Shown piece by piece: positions 1-9,615 of a DNA stretch of 64,000 nucleotides; the stretch's first letter is position 1, and each line of letters begins with the position of its first letter. The stretch covers positions 2,465,971 to 2,529,970 of the forward strand of contig NW_024720711.1 of assembly GCF_018991925.1 (NCBI RefSeq), written 5' to 3'. The stretch is from Homarus americanus. Its lineage: Eukaryota; Arthropoda; Malacostraca; Decapoda; Nephropidae. Under the pieces are notes generated by a model. It searched no databases, was not told the origin of the DNA, and saw only the letters and a list, made by a program, of their open reading frames with translations. The position numbers were made by a program, and so were the translations under genes.

Positions 1-5
1 GGGGG

Positions 6-33
<28 letters not shown>
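1..33. repeat. (GA)n microsatellite at window edge
   Basis: A run of G followed by uninterrupted GA dinucleotides. The left side is cut by the window edge, so its true length is unknown. Confidence 0.95.
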
Positions 34-38
<5 letters not shown>

Positions 39-96
39 TCTTCTAGTTGACCAAAAACTCCCACATTCTTAGCACCAAGTCAATCAATAATACCTT

Positions 97-432
97 TGTG
101 GTGTGAGGGAGGGAGGGAGGGGGGGCTGTGTGAGGGAGGAAGGGAGGGAGGAAAGGGAGGTAGACAGGGAGAGAGAGAGAGAGAGAGGGTATAATAGGGG
201 GAAGGAAGGAAGGGTAGGCAGGGAGAGAGAGAGGGAAGGTGTCTAGGAGAGAGGGAGTAGGAAGGGAAGGAGAGAGGCAGGCAGGAAAGAGGGAGGCAAG
301 GAAAGAAGGAGGCAAGGAAGGGAGTGAAGGAGTGGAGTAAATGGATGGGTGGATGGAAGAAGGAAGATATTTAAGTAAGGGAGGGTACCTGGCAGGGAGG
401 AAGGAAGGGAGGGAAGGAAGGGAGGTCAGCTG
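97..432. repeat. Purine-rich low-complexity tract (GGGA/GGAA)
   Basis: The plus strand is almost entirely A and G, in GGGA, GGAA and GAGA blocks with short interruptions. The complementary polypyrimidine strand gives a Pro/Ser/Leu-rich open frame that is compositional, not a gene. Confidence 0.9.
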
Positions 433-455
433 CCTCATTATCTCCCATACTCACC

Positions 456-461
<6 letters not shown>

Positions 462-495
<34 letters not shown>
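462..495. repeat. (GT)n microsatellite
   Basis: About 17 uninterrupted GT units. The downstream stretch to about 710 is loosely repetitive in GTGTTA/GAGTGTG words. Confidence 0.95.
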
Positions 496-496
<1 letters not shown>

Positions 497-818
497 CGGC
501 TCATCAGGCAGACAGACATAGATTCAAATTATTTCAATAACTTTGTGGCAGTAATTAATTGACTTACCAGCTTGTTAGAGTGTGTTATGAGCTTATTAGA
601 GTGTGCTAGTGTGTTAATGAGTGTGTTAGAGGGAGTTAGTGTGTTAGTGTTTTAATGAGTGTTAGTGTGTTAAAGAGTGTGTTAGGGTGTGTTGCTGTAT
701 GGTATTAAGGTGCGTTACAGAGGTGTTGACTATACAAATTAATTAGTAATTATTTGTTCTATATTCTGATAATTAATTATACATTTTACATACGAGTATT
801 AGTAGATAATAATGCTTC

Positions 819-1290
819 CTATAGTGCTGATGACTGCCACTGCCTATAGTGGTAACGACTGACTATAGTGGTGATGACTACCTTTAGTGGTGATGACCAC
901 CTATAATAGTGATGACTGACTATAGTGGTGATGACTACCTTTAGTGGTGATGACTACCTTTAGTGGTGATGACTGACTATAGTGGTGATGACTGACTATA
1001 GTGGTGATGACTACCTTTAGTGGTGATGACTACCTTTAGTGGTGATGACTGACTATAGTGGTGATGACTACCTTTAGTGGTGATGACTACCTTTAGTGGT
1101 GATGACTGACTATAGTGGTGATGACTACCTTTAGTGGTGATGACTACCTATAATAGTGATGACTGACTATAGTGGTGATGACTACCTTTAGTGGTGATGA
1201 CTACCTATAATAGTGATGACTGACTATATTGGTGATGATTGCCTATGGTGGTGGTGATTGTCTATGGTGATGACCGACTATGGTGGTGAT
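819..1290. repeat. 19-bp minisatellite in K2P intron 1, related to the exon-intron junction
   Basis: About 25 tandem copies of a 19-bp unit with three main variants: GACTATAGTGGTGATGACT, ACCTTTAGTGGTGATGACT and ACCTATAATAGTGATGACT. The array ends ten bases before the donor of the K2P exon. The exon end plus donor, read on the plus strand (1301-1318), is ACCTATAGTGGTGATGAC, which is itself an array unit. On the minus strand many copies therefore read as the codons V-I-T-T followed by an AG|GT donor-like step. The unit is not a multiple of three. Confidence 0.93.
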
Positions 1291-1300
1291 AAGACAGTTT

Positions 1301-1302
1301 AC
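1301..1302 (-). other. Splice donor of K2P exon
   Basis: On the minus strand the junction reads CACTATAG|GTAAACTG, a good GTAA donor. It splits the first glycine of the TIGYG filter in phase 1. Reading past it gives KLSYHHHSRSSP and a stop, which is intron translation. Confidence 0.88.
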
Positions 1303-1759
1303 CTATAGTGGTGATGACGGTAAGGGAGTAGAGAAAGCCTCCCTCAATGCTCCACTTGTTGGGTGTTGTGGTGCCGCCCTCCCAGCCCTCACCCACCAGG
1401 TCGATGATCGCCTTCTGGTAGTCACAGACGATCTGGCTCACGTTGGCCATCCAGTTGGGTTTATCGAGAACATTGTACATGACGGTGATGTTCCACAGCT
1501 GCTCGATGGTCTGGTTCCTTAGTTGGTCCGCGCTCAGGGAGACTTCTGGGTCACCCTCGATGGCAGAGAAGAGGAAGGCGCCCATGATGGTGTAGCCTAC
1601 CATCAGCCCACACACGCCCACGTTGCTGAAGATAAAAGCAATGGTGGAACGGCAACAGTCCTTCACCTTCTCCCCAAAGGGCTTGACGTAGTGGTAGTTG
1701 CTGTGGACGTGGCTTTGGTGGGAGTGTCGTGAGGATCCTCTTCCACGTTCTATCGCCAT
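1303..1759 (-). CDS. Two-pore-domain (K2P/TWIK-type) potassium channel, first coding exon
   Basis: This exon encodes the amino-terminal part of a K2P leak potassium channel of the plasma membrane, which sets resting potential as a dimer of two-pore subunits. Reading from ATG at 1759, 152 codons plus one base precede the donor. Residues 1-35 are a His/Ser/Arg-rich cytoplasmic tail. M1 spans about 41-65 (SNVGVCGLMVGYTIMGAFLF), ending in AIEGD. Residues 70-130 form the extracellular cap, with sequons at N82, N90 and N106 and Cys112 where K2P caps form their inter-subunit disulfide. Pore loop 1 starts near W136 and ends in TVITTIG. The exon stops after the first base of the filter glycine codon (ATA G|GTAAAC), a phase-1 position that I recall as a conserved K2P intron site. 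Y-G-N, M2, M3, pore 2 and M4 must lie left of the window. An in-frame TAA at 1865-1867 precedes the start. The family call is firm; the particular insect or nematode orthologue is not resolved. Confidence 0.93.
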
Positions 1760-1772
1760 CTTGTCGGAGAGG
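1757..1772 (-). promoter_or_regulatory. TISU/YY1-like start context of the K2P exon
   Basis: The chosen ATG lies in CAAGATGGCGAT. This resembles the metazoan TISU start element (SAASATGGCGGC), which doubles as a YY1 site and is typical of genes with very short leaders. No convincing splice acceptor is visible between the upstream stop at 1865 and this ATG, so a nearby transcription start is possible. This is inference from motif resemblance only. Confidence 0.35.
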
Positions 1773-2000
1773 GAACTTGGGTTGAATTTGTTGTCCCCAC
1801 CACCACCACCGCCGTTGCTGCCTTCGCCTGCGCTTTCGCCAGCACCGCCGTTACGCTTACTACTTTACACACTCGCGCTGTCGTTGCTGTTCCACTCTCC
1901 ACAGCACACCACAGCAAGCGACGACCACAACACTGTATAGAACCACGACGGCTACCAGGCATTACCACCGCTGAGTGTGTGAGCATCACCTCTACACCCT
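1760..2000 (-). other. Presumed K2P leader or promoter region
   Basis: Upstream of the ATG on the minus strand, the frame stays open to 1864 and would encode a Gly/Ser/Ala-rich stretch with no Met, bounded by TAA at 1865-1867. Beyond that the DNA is GC-richer and holds CTG/GTG words. It could be 5' UTR or, if an unseen upstream exon joins here, extra N-terminal coding sequence. I see no strong acceptor. Confidence 0.4.
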
Positions 2001-2430
2001 CCTACCACAGCAGCTGCCTCTACCACACGCCGCGTGACCACACACTCCCTCACACAGCATCTCCGACACACACAGTACCACGAGTGAAAAGGGTGAAAAA
2101 TAGGTCACAGCGAAAGGTTTTCACAAGTCCCTGTTCTTATCACAAGTATCTGACCATTTCACAACCCTTTCAACTCTGAGAAAATGCCAGAAAGGAGCAC
2201 AACTCAGACGCTTAAAGTTCTTTCCTTCTCCCGTACAAACAACCCCTTCAGATTTCTCATCTCTGATTGTCGACTCACAAAAAAAATTGAGAGAATTCAG
2301 GACACAACTCAGAGAACTCAAGAGAAGCTGCCTGCAGTCAGTCAGTCAGGTCGAGGAGGACTTGTTAAGATCTACTGACGTGTGAGGACGTGTATGAGTG
2401 TAGAGAAGTAGCCGCTGGGTGGTGAGGTGT
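2001..2430. other. No feature recognised
   Basis: This is mixed-composition sequence between the K2P leader and the next candidate exon. Short open frames occur on both strands but show no domain, hydrophobic segment or splice logic. Confidence 0.5.
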
Positions 2431-2439
2431 GAGTATTAC

Positions 2440-2704
2440 CCGTGAGGCAGACCCGGTCCTAAGTCGAGAAGATAAACAGCGCCCCAGTCCGCGCTCACAG
2501 ACAGCAGGAGAAACAGCCACAGAGACAGCCGGAAGCAGATTGGAAGGAAGTTGGAGGACCTAGAGCAGTCCATCTTCAGCTGGTGAATGAGGTAGCTTGT
2601 GGCCTTGAGGCGTGGGCGGGCGTGTAGGCGTGCGTGAGGTAGGTGGGGCCGTTGAGGGCTTGGCAGGAGGACATCTGTGTCACGACACCACACGGCCGTC
2701 TACC
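2440..2704 (-). CDS. Candidate exon with start codon and signal peptide (unrecognised protein)
   Basis: The minus-strand exon is bounded by a strong acceptor (TTGTCTGTTTCAG|GGTAGACG, exon begins at 2704) and a good donor (CACGG|GTAATAC, exon ends at 2440). A TAG in the reading frame sits at the exon start, so the first 130 bases would be 5' UTR. The first ATG in this frame (2573, context AAGATGG) opens MDCSRSSNFLPICF followed by a hydrophobic core LSLWLFLLLSVSA and then a likely signal-peptidase site before DWGAV. That is 44 codons plus two bases, phase 2. I do not recognise the mature sequence. The exon lies on the same strand upstream of the K2P exon, yet K2P channels lack signal peptides. 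It may be an upstream ORF or alternative leader of that gene, or the first exon of another gene. The evidence is splice sites plus one hydrophobic stretch only. Confidence 0.4.
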
Positions 2705-2804
2705 CTGAAACAGACAACACACATTAGGGTGGACGAACTTTTGAAGCTGTAGTGAGGAAAGAAGTGTGTCACCTTTTACCTAGAGGGGATATCTTTTTTT
2801 TTTT

Positions 2805-2890
2805 TTAGCTGAGGTGCACAACTTTTAGCTGAGGTGCACTACTTTTAGCTGAGGTTCACAACTTTTAGCTGAGAGGCACAAAGTATAGCT
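2805..2890. repeat. 20-bp minisatellite (TTTTAGCTGAGGTGCACAAC)
   Basis: About four imperfect copies of a 20-bp unit follow a T run. The unit core TTAGCTGAGGTG is close to the core TTAGCTCAGGTG of the larger array that starts at 3007. Confidence 0.85.
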
Positions 2891-3006
2891 AAAACAAACA
2901 TTTCGCTGAAAATGCAAAATATTACATCTAAAGTGAACAAAAGCTGAGGTGATGATGCGTTACCTGTGAAAATTAGTTTGTAGTTATGATGATAATGACA
3001 CGGTCT

Positions 3007-3239
3007 TTATCTGACGTGTACTGTTCTTAGCTCAGGTGTACTGTTCTTAGCTCAGGTGTACTGTTCTTAGCTCAGGTGTACTGTTCTTAGCTCAGGTGTA
3101 CTGTTCTTAGCTCAGGTGTACTGTTCTTAGCTCAGGTGTACTGTTCTTAGCTCAGGTGTACTGTTCTTAGTTCAGGTGTACTGTTCTTAGCTCAGGTGTA
3201 CTGTTCTTAGCTCAGGTGTACTGTTCTTATCTCAGGTGG
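3007..3239. repeat. 20-bp minisatellite (CTGTTCTTAGCTCAGGTGTA)
   Basis: About eleven and a half near-perfect copies. The units differ by only one or two substitutions, suggesting recent amplification. Confidence 0.96.
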
Positions 3240-3337
3240 GTCTGGCAGGGGAGGGACCTTGGCACAGCCCTCACTGTGTGTACTGTGTAACATCTGTGCT
3301 CCTCTGCCACACCCTCCTTTCACTTCATTATTGCGCG

Positions 3338-3553
3338 GCCACCTCATATACCACGGCCACACTACCTTACTATGCCAGGGCCACTACCTCCTTCTGCAGC
3401 CACACTACTCACTATACCACAGCCACTACCTCGCTACCACGGCCACACTACCTCGCTATACCACGGCCACACTACCTCGCTATACCACGGCCACACTACC
3501 TCGCTATACCAGGGCCACACTACCTCGCTATACCACGGCCACACCACCTCGTT
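3338..3553. repeat. 24-bp minisatellite (core CCACGGCCACACTACCTCGC)
   Basis: About seven copies, the central five nearly identical and the outer ones degenerate. Because 24 is a multiple of three, each frame yields an eight-residue peptide repeat that is not evidence of coding. Confidence 0.93.
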
Positions 3554-3689
3554 ATTACTCCTACGAGGTTAACAAAGTACTGTACTGTACATCAGCAGCT
3601 TTCCACAAACAAAACAAAACAATATGCGTTTCTCTCTTTAAAAATTCCCTTAAATCCATACAAATCCGGATCTTCAGACATTAATCCAG

Positions 3690-3718
3690 TAGTGGTTTGT
3701 TTGTTTGTTTGTTTGTTT
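3690..3718. repeat. (TTTG)n microsatellite
   Basis: A short run of about seven GTTT units. Confidence 0.85.
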
Positions 3719-3852
3719 TAGCCCGTAACATGGAATAAAACAACGCATTTAGTCACGGTCGAGTCTCTGTGGAATTTTGACGCCTTGATTTTTTTTGTGA
3801 ACAGATACGAGAAGTTATGTACGTACGTCTGTTTGAGAGTCTGTGATCAAGA

Positions 3853-3950
3853 ACCTAACCTACCTACCTTAACCTTAATCTAACCTAGCTTAACCTACCC
3901 TAACCTAAGCTAACATAACCTACCTTAACTTAACCTAACCTACCTTAACA
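3853..3950. repeat. Degenerate interstitial (CCTAA)n telomere-type repeat
   Basis: This block is made of AACCT-derived words (AACCTAACCT, CTTAACCT, AAGCTAAC). It is a decayed form of the arthropod telomere repeat, oriented CCTAA on the plus strand. Confidence 0.85.
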
Positions 3951-4409
3951 TGACCACCACCATCACTACCACCACCACCAACATCACCACACCACCACCG
4001 CCACAACCACCACTACCACAACCACCACACCACCCACCACCACCACCACCACCACCACCCACCACCACAACCACAACCACCACAACCACTACCACCACCA
4101 CAACCACCACAACCACAACCACCACCCACCCACCACCCACCACCACCACCACCACTACCACAACCACAACCACCACAACCACTACCCACCACCACCACCA
4201 CCACCACCACCACCACCCACCACCACCACCCCACCACAACCACAACCACCACAACCACACTACCGCCACAACCACCACCACCACCACCACCACAGCCACA
4301 ACCACCAACCCTGCCACTACCCACACCACCACCCACCACCACCATCCTGCACTACCCACCACCACCACCACCACCATCTTACCACTACCACCACCACCAC
4401 CACCACCTT
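3951..4409. repeat. (CCA)n-rich imperfect microsatellite
   Basis: About 460 bases made almost only of C and A, in ACC/CAA triplets with occasional T. Long Thr/Pro/His or Val/Gly/Trp frames here are compositional. Confidence 0.95.
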
Positions 4410-4503
4410 TGCTAGTATAACAGCATGAATTTGACTTTCTAAGAACCTGTGTGAGAACTTATATTTACTGGGCCTCTCTGCCTCCAGTAACTAAAATATG
4501 CCT

Positions 4504-4550
4504 TCCCCCTTCTCCCCTCCCCCCCTCCCCCCATCACCCCCTCCCTGGTC
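4504..4550. repeat. Poly-C/CCT low-complexity block
   Basis: CCCCTCC-type runs on the plus strand, with no other content. Confidence 0.85.
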
Positions 4551-4681
4551 CCCATAATCTCTAGATTCTATTGTAGTGCAGTCGAGTCATTACTCACAAA
4601 TTCGACCATTTTCCAAAAATCCGTGAAAAATATCATCTGACGGAGACGAGTTTTGGGGTGAATTTTCTTGTTGTGTTTGTG

Positions 4682-4923
4682 ACATACATACATACATACA
4701 TACATACATACATACATACATACAAACATACATACATACATACATGCATACATCCATACATATATACATGCATACATACATACATACATACATACATACA
4801 TACTGTACATACATACATACATACATACATACATACATGCATACATACATACATACATACATACTGTACATACATACATACATACATACATACATACATA
4901 CATACATACATACATACATACAT
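4682..4923. repeat. (CATA)n tetranucleotide microsatellite
   Basis: About 60 CATA units with a few interruptions (CATG, CTGTACAT). The translations alternate Tyr-Ile-His-Thr or Met-Tyr-Val-Cys and are not genes. Confidence 0.97.
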
Positions 4924-4993
4924 GCCTACTGTCTCCTTTCTTTATCTCTCTCTATCTCTCAAGCAATGTTTGGACTTGGAGAATGAGACAAAA

Positions 4994-5094
4994 AGAGAGA
5001 GAGAGAGAAAGAGAGAACAAACAGTAAGGAAGGAGGGAAATGAGAAAGAAAAAGAAAGGAAGAGAGAGAGAGATAAATAGAAGAGAAAGCGAGA
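4994..5094. repeat. GA-rich low-complexity tract
   Basis: GAGA and GAAA runs. An oppositely oriented CT tract lies 165 bases further on. Confidence 0.88.
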
Positions 5095-5105
5095 AATTTG
5101 TTTAC

Positions 5106-5218
5106 CTTTTCATCTCACTATTCCAGGAAGGCCGACACATCAGTCTCTGGTCCTGGAAACATCGTAAATTACTTCCCTCCCTAAATCTAGAGTCAAAGTG
5201 AAGGTTCGCCGCCATCAT
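5106..5218 (-). CDS. Candidate first coding exon (unrecognised protein)
   Basis: On the minus strand, ATGATGGCGGCG at 5218 opens 37 codons (starting MMAANLHFDSRFREG, ending SWNSEMK) and runs into a good donor, GAAAAG|GTAAACAA, ending the exon at 5106 in phase 2. The start lies in an ATGGCGGC YY1/TISU-like context. About 250 to 480 bases upstream on the same strand sits a cluster of CCAAT boxes with a CRE-like ACGTGACGTC, separated by a CT/GA tract that would be 5' UTR. No domain is recognisable. The case rests on start context, donor and promoter-like upstream sequence, any of which may be chance. Confidence 0.3.
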
Positions 5219-5254
5219 TTTTCTGCTGAGAGAGACAACATCTGTAAAGAGATT

Positions 5255-5258
<4 letters not shown>

Positions 5259-5318
<60 letters not shown>

Positions 5319-5385
5319 TCCTTTTCTCTTCTATTCCTATTCCTATTTCTCTTTCTTTCTTTCTTTCTCATTAGGAACAGGAAAG
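5259..5385. repeat. (CT)n tract with CTTT/TTCC tail
   Basis: About 30 uninterrupted TC units are followed by CTTTCTTT and ATTCCT words. Confidence 0.95.
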
Positions 5386-5469
5386 AGAACACAGTAATTC
5401 CAGAACGTTTTACTAAGTCACGCTGGTTTCATTTCCCGCCACTGTAACCTTTAATTTTGTCAAAGTAAA

Positions 5470-5700
5470 CAAAACCTACGGGACCAATCAACGCCACGTT
5501 TACAAGCGTCTGTGTTATTATTTATGGCCCGTGAACCAATCAGCGAGTGGCTTGCATACGAAATTTCAAACACATGCACACGGGGGAACCAATTGGCATT
5601 CCAGAGTGACGTGACGTCGAGGGAGGGGGGCAGGTCGTGATTGGCTTAGCAACGATATAATTAAAGACGATTTCTCATTGGCTGATTATACAAGTTGAGT
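5470..5700. promoter_or_regulatory. CCAAT-box cluster with CRE-like site
   Basis: Five CCAAT/ATTGG cores lie within 220 bases (GGACCAATCAA, GAACCAATCAG, GAACCAATTGG, GTGATTGGCTTAG, CTCATTGGCTGAT), with GTGACGTGACGTCGAG between them. This resembles an NF-Y/CREB promoter. It also matches a window-wide pattern in which several minisatellites carry the same core, so it may instead be a decayed tandem array. Spacings are about 45-60 bases. Confidence 0.4.
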
Positions 5701-5889
5701 ATAACATCTATTTAAATATTATGTTTATATTTGAATGTTTATACAAATACTGATGTTGTATAGATATATAATTCTGTCTGTCTGTGATGTGTATCTTGGT
5801 GTCCGATAAACAGACATACAGAGGCTGTTATCGTCATCAGGTATCGGGTACAGACTAAATCGGTTTTAGATATCATACCTCGTCAGTCC

Positions 5890-5990
5890 AGAAGGAGGAG
5901 GAAGAGGAAAGAGAAGGAGGAGGGGAGAAGGAAGAGGAGAGGGAAGGACCAGGACGAAGAGGAGAAAAGAGGAGACAGTAGGAAGAGGTC
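5890..5990. repeat. GGA/GAA purine-rich tract
   Basis: AGGAGG and GGAAGAG words, purine strand on plus. Nothing else is seen between here and 6270 apart from a short duplicated TAAGACTT/TAAGTCT motif near 6020-6060. Confidence 0.8.
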
Positions 5991-6269
5991 CAGCATACTT
6001 ACAAAAACCTTACCTGTAAGACTTGCCCTAATAAGTCTCGCCCCAATAAGACTTATCAATTAGACGTGTGAGGGATTACCTTCTCTCTTTATCTTACTCT
6101 AAGTCTCTTCTTGTCTCTCTTAATGTGTGGTCGTAAATGAAGGGGAAGAGAAAACTGGATGAAAGGAGGGAGAGAATAGAAAAAAATTATGAAAGACATA
6201 GAGAAAAAGTAAGAGAGGAATGATTTATGAAACGTGAGAGATGAGGCAATAAACATAAATAAACAAACC

Positions 6270-6308
<39 letters not shown>

Positions 6309-6425
6309 AATAATAACAATATGAACAGCAGCAACATAATCAACAATAATAATAATAACAACAAAAATGAAAACGGCAATAATAGTAATAATAAAAACTA
6401 ACAACGACAACACCAATAACAACAC
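6270..6425. repeat. (GAT)n and AAT/AAC-rich microsatellite
   Basis: Thirteen GAT units, then an imperfect AATAATAAC mixture grading into the next tract. Confidence 0.93.
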
Positions 6426-6719
6426 CAATAATGACAACAATAGCAAAAAACATCACCAACAACACCAACAACGATAACAACAACACCACCAACACCCACC
6501 ACCAACACCACCACCACCAACAACAACACCACCAACACCCACCACCAACACCACCACCACCAACAACAACACCACCAGCACACCCACCACCACACCACCA
6601 CCAACAGCAACAACAGCAACAACAGCAACCACAGCAACACCAACAACACCAGCACGTAACAACAACACCTCAACACCCCACCACCACACACCAACAACAA
6701 CAACAACACCACCACCACC

Positions 6720-6759
<40 letters not shown>

Positions 6760-6802
6760 CCACCACCACCAACAACAACAACAACAACAACAACAACAAC
6801 CA
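6426..6802. repeat. (CAA)n/(CAC)n compound microsatellite
   Basis: CAACAAC and CACCAC blocks alternate, with a 58-base segment (ACACCACCAACACCCACCAC core) present twice at about 6483-6595. Poly-Gln/His/Thr frames are compositional. Confidence 0.95.
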
Positions 6803-7094
6803 TCCTGGACATCACACCTGTAAGTCGTGATAATAAAATACAACAAATCATTACCTAATAATTAACAAGGTCATTCCTCAGGTAATTACGTCAAGATTCA
6901 TCACCTGAGCGTCTTGCATACCTCACACTTGCCTATTACCTGCTGACTAATTACCAACGGACCCCTGAGGTGCCATTTAATTGTCAAAACTCCAGGTAAA
7001 TGGCCCGTGTTAGGGAGTGAAGGTGAGATGACAGTCAGGAGGAAGGGTGAAGTGGTGGGGGTAGTGGCAGGGGGATTACTGTGTGTTGGACGGG

Positions 7095-7785
7095 GGGTAG
7101 TGGCACCTCCTCAACCACCACTACCACCATCACCACTACCACCATCACCACAACCACCAACACTACACCACCACAACCATCACCACCACAACCATCACCA
7201 CTACACCACCATAACCATCACCACCACAACCATCACCACTACACCACCATAACCATCACCACCACAATGCCAGCATAACTTTTCACCACCAACCATCACC
7301 ACACTACACACCACCACTACACCACCACTACCCACCACAGCCATCACCACTACACCACCACCACCACAACCATCACCACAGCCATCACCACCACCACCAT
7401 CGCCCTACCATCCACAACCATCACCCACACCACCACCAACCATCCTGCTACACCACCACCACAGCCATCACCCACAACCATCACCCTACACCCACCACAA
7501 CCATCACACCACCACAATCATCACCACTACACCACCACCACAACCATCACCCTACACCACCCACCACCACAACCATCACCCACCACCACCACCATCACCA
7601 CTACACACCACCAGCCATCACCACTGCACCACCAGCCATCACACTACACCACCAGCCATCACCACTACACCACCACCAACCACTCCACTACACCACCACC
7701 ACCACAACCATCACTGCTACACCACCACCACCACAGCCATCACCACAGCCATCACCCACCACCACCATCACCACAACAGATCTCA
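7095..7785. repeat. (CACCAT/CACCAC)n compound tract
   Basis: About 690 bases of CCA, CAT and CTACAC words with a recurrent ACAACCATCACCACTACACC subunit. Single-base dropouts in C and A runs are frequent. Confidence 0.93.
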
Positions 7786-7879
7786 GTGATGATAAAGTAT
7801 ACCTTCAGCAGATACTAACTTTTCTGTCTGTAGAAACTGCTTGTGTACATTTGGATCTTATTTTTTTTTTAACAGGTTC

Positions 7880-8300
7880 GTCATGTATGTGTATGTCTGT
7901 GTTTACGTCAGCGTGTCTGTATTTACGTCATTAATGTCTGTGTTTATGTCGCGTGTGCATGTTTACGTCAAATGTATCTGTGTTTATGATGTGTCTGTGT
8001 TTATATCGCGTGTGTCTGTGTTTACGTCGTGTGTTTGTGTTTACGTCGTGTGTCTGTGTTTACGTCGTGTGTCTGTGTTTACGTCGTGTGTCTGTGTTTG
8101 CGTTGTGTGTCTGTGTTTACGTCGTGTGTCTGTGTTTACGTCGTGTGTCTGTGTTTGCGTCGTGTGTCTGTGTTTGCGTCGTGTGTCTGTGTTTGCGTCG
8201 TGTGTCTGTGTTTGAGTCTTGTGTCTGTTTGCGTCTTGTGTGTGTTTACGTCTTGTGTCTGTGTTTGTTTATGTCTTGTGTCTGTGTTTGTCATATCGCA
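7880..8300. repeat. 19-bp minisatellite (TGTCTGTGTTTACGTCGTG)
   Basis: About twenty copies. The edges are degenerate (GTCTGTGTTTATGTC) and the centre is uniform with T/G variants (TTTACGTC, TTTGCGTC). Each unit holds an ACGTC half-CRE. Cys/Val-rich frames across it are repeat translations. Confidence 0.95.
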
Positions 8301-9270
8301 TAAACTCACATACGTTACTGACCAGGTAGACATCTAGTAATTAATAAACACAGGTAAGGTCTCAGATTTACACTTTAACTTTCGTATCAGTTAAAAAAAA
8401 ATACAATTAAACCTCAAGAATATAATCCCATAAACAATATACTGACGCAGACATGATCCACCAAATTTTAAAAGTGACTCAATATTGTGATGTTGGGGTA
8501 TAGGAAACATCTTGTGAGTTACGAGGGTCCTTGTCATAGCCACCGCCTGAGAGCCCCACAACCCTGCTATAACCCCTCATAAATCAGGGTTGTGGTGGAG
8601 CACGTGTGGGAGGGAGTCAGGGAGGTGTGTGGTGGAGAATATGTAGGAGGATGGGAGGGAGGTGAGTGTGTTGGAGGAAGATAGGTAAAATCTCTTTTTC
8701 AATACACACACACACACGCACAGTCTGACATTTTAACATAGTTTCCCCTAAATGTCACACCTCTAACAGAACAGAAAACGAATACAAATACAACAGTTAC
8801 CAATTCGTCTCAAAATACTATCCTCTTCTCTTGATGCTGTGAAGTGTTCTCACCGCACACACACTTTATAGATGGTGGAGGAGGAGGACGGGGGGTGGAA
8901 AAATACCACCGGGTGAAAAGTTTACAAAGTTTGGAACTACATTATCGTTATGAGGAAATTTATCGTCTCTGAATTATCTGATTTGGGGAGAATTTTCTTT
9001 AAGTTTCGATTTTTTTTTTAAGGTTATTTTTTTTTATAAACTTTGGGTATTATCAATTCTCTAGATAAAAAAATTATTGAGTATATTGTTGTATACTTTG
9101 GCCTGAATGTATTTTATATTTTTTATTACACCTGTAGTTTGGATTTAGGATTATTGAAACTACCTTTTTGAGTTCCTATTTTTGTAAGACTTTTAATTTA
9201 ATAACCCAAAATATACTTCTCGTGAAAGTATAAAATGATAAACTTTGACATGAAAATACTTTATATTTAT
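8301..9270. other. AT-rich intergenic sequence, no gene seen
   Basis: Apart from a short CA run near 8707 and A/T homopolymers near 9010-9040, I see no coding exon, RNA gene or repeat family here. Confidence 0.5.
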
Positions 9271-9275
9271 TATTA

Positions 9276-9303
9276 TTTGTTTGTTTGTTTGTTTGTTTGT
9301 AGT
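9276..9303. repeat. (TTTG)n microsatellite
   Basis: About six TTTG units. Confidence 0.85.
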
Positions 9304-9412
9304 TTCCACGTTTGTTTTGTCTACATACCACAGCGGGTGGGTTGTGTGACGGCCTGGCGTGGGTAATTACAATTTATAATTATATTTGATTACAGTTAAT
9401 TGAAGGTATCCG

Positions 9413-9452
9413 AACCTAACCTAACCTAACCTAACCTAACCTAACCTAACCC
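9413..9452. repeat. Interstitial (CCTAA)n, nearly perfect
   Basis: Seven consecutive CCTAA units of the arthropod telomere repeat. An opposite-strand TTAGG block lies at 9616-9646. Confidence 0.95.
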
Positions 9453-9615
9453 AAATACACTAAAATTAATACAATCTGATCAAACTATATTTATATACAA
9501 AGGAAATTTACGTTGAAAGCCATAAATAATTGATACAATATTACAGTGGAAACGACAGACGTCAACAAGTACTGTATATATGAGCGCTTGTTAAACCTTA
9601 TCCGACAGACATAGA

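Noticed and set aside
1280..1940. Plus-strand open frames opposite the K2P exon
   Set aside because: Shadow frames. The minus strand has the conserved membrane and pore motifs and the splice donor.
3950..4420. Thr/Pro/His-rich and Val/Gly/Trp-rich frames
   Set aside because: Simple CCA/ACC sequence. The same holds for the frames at 6426-6802, 7095-7785, 29537-29940, 45480-47155, 50567-51242, 56630-57658 and 61526-62842.
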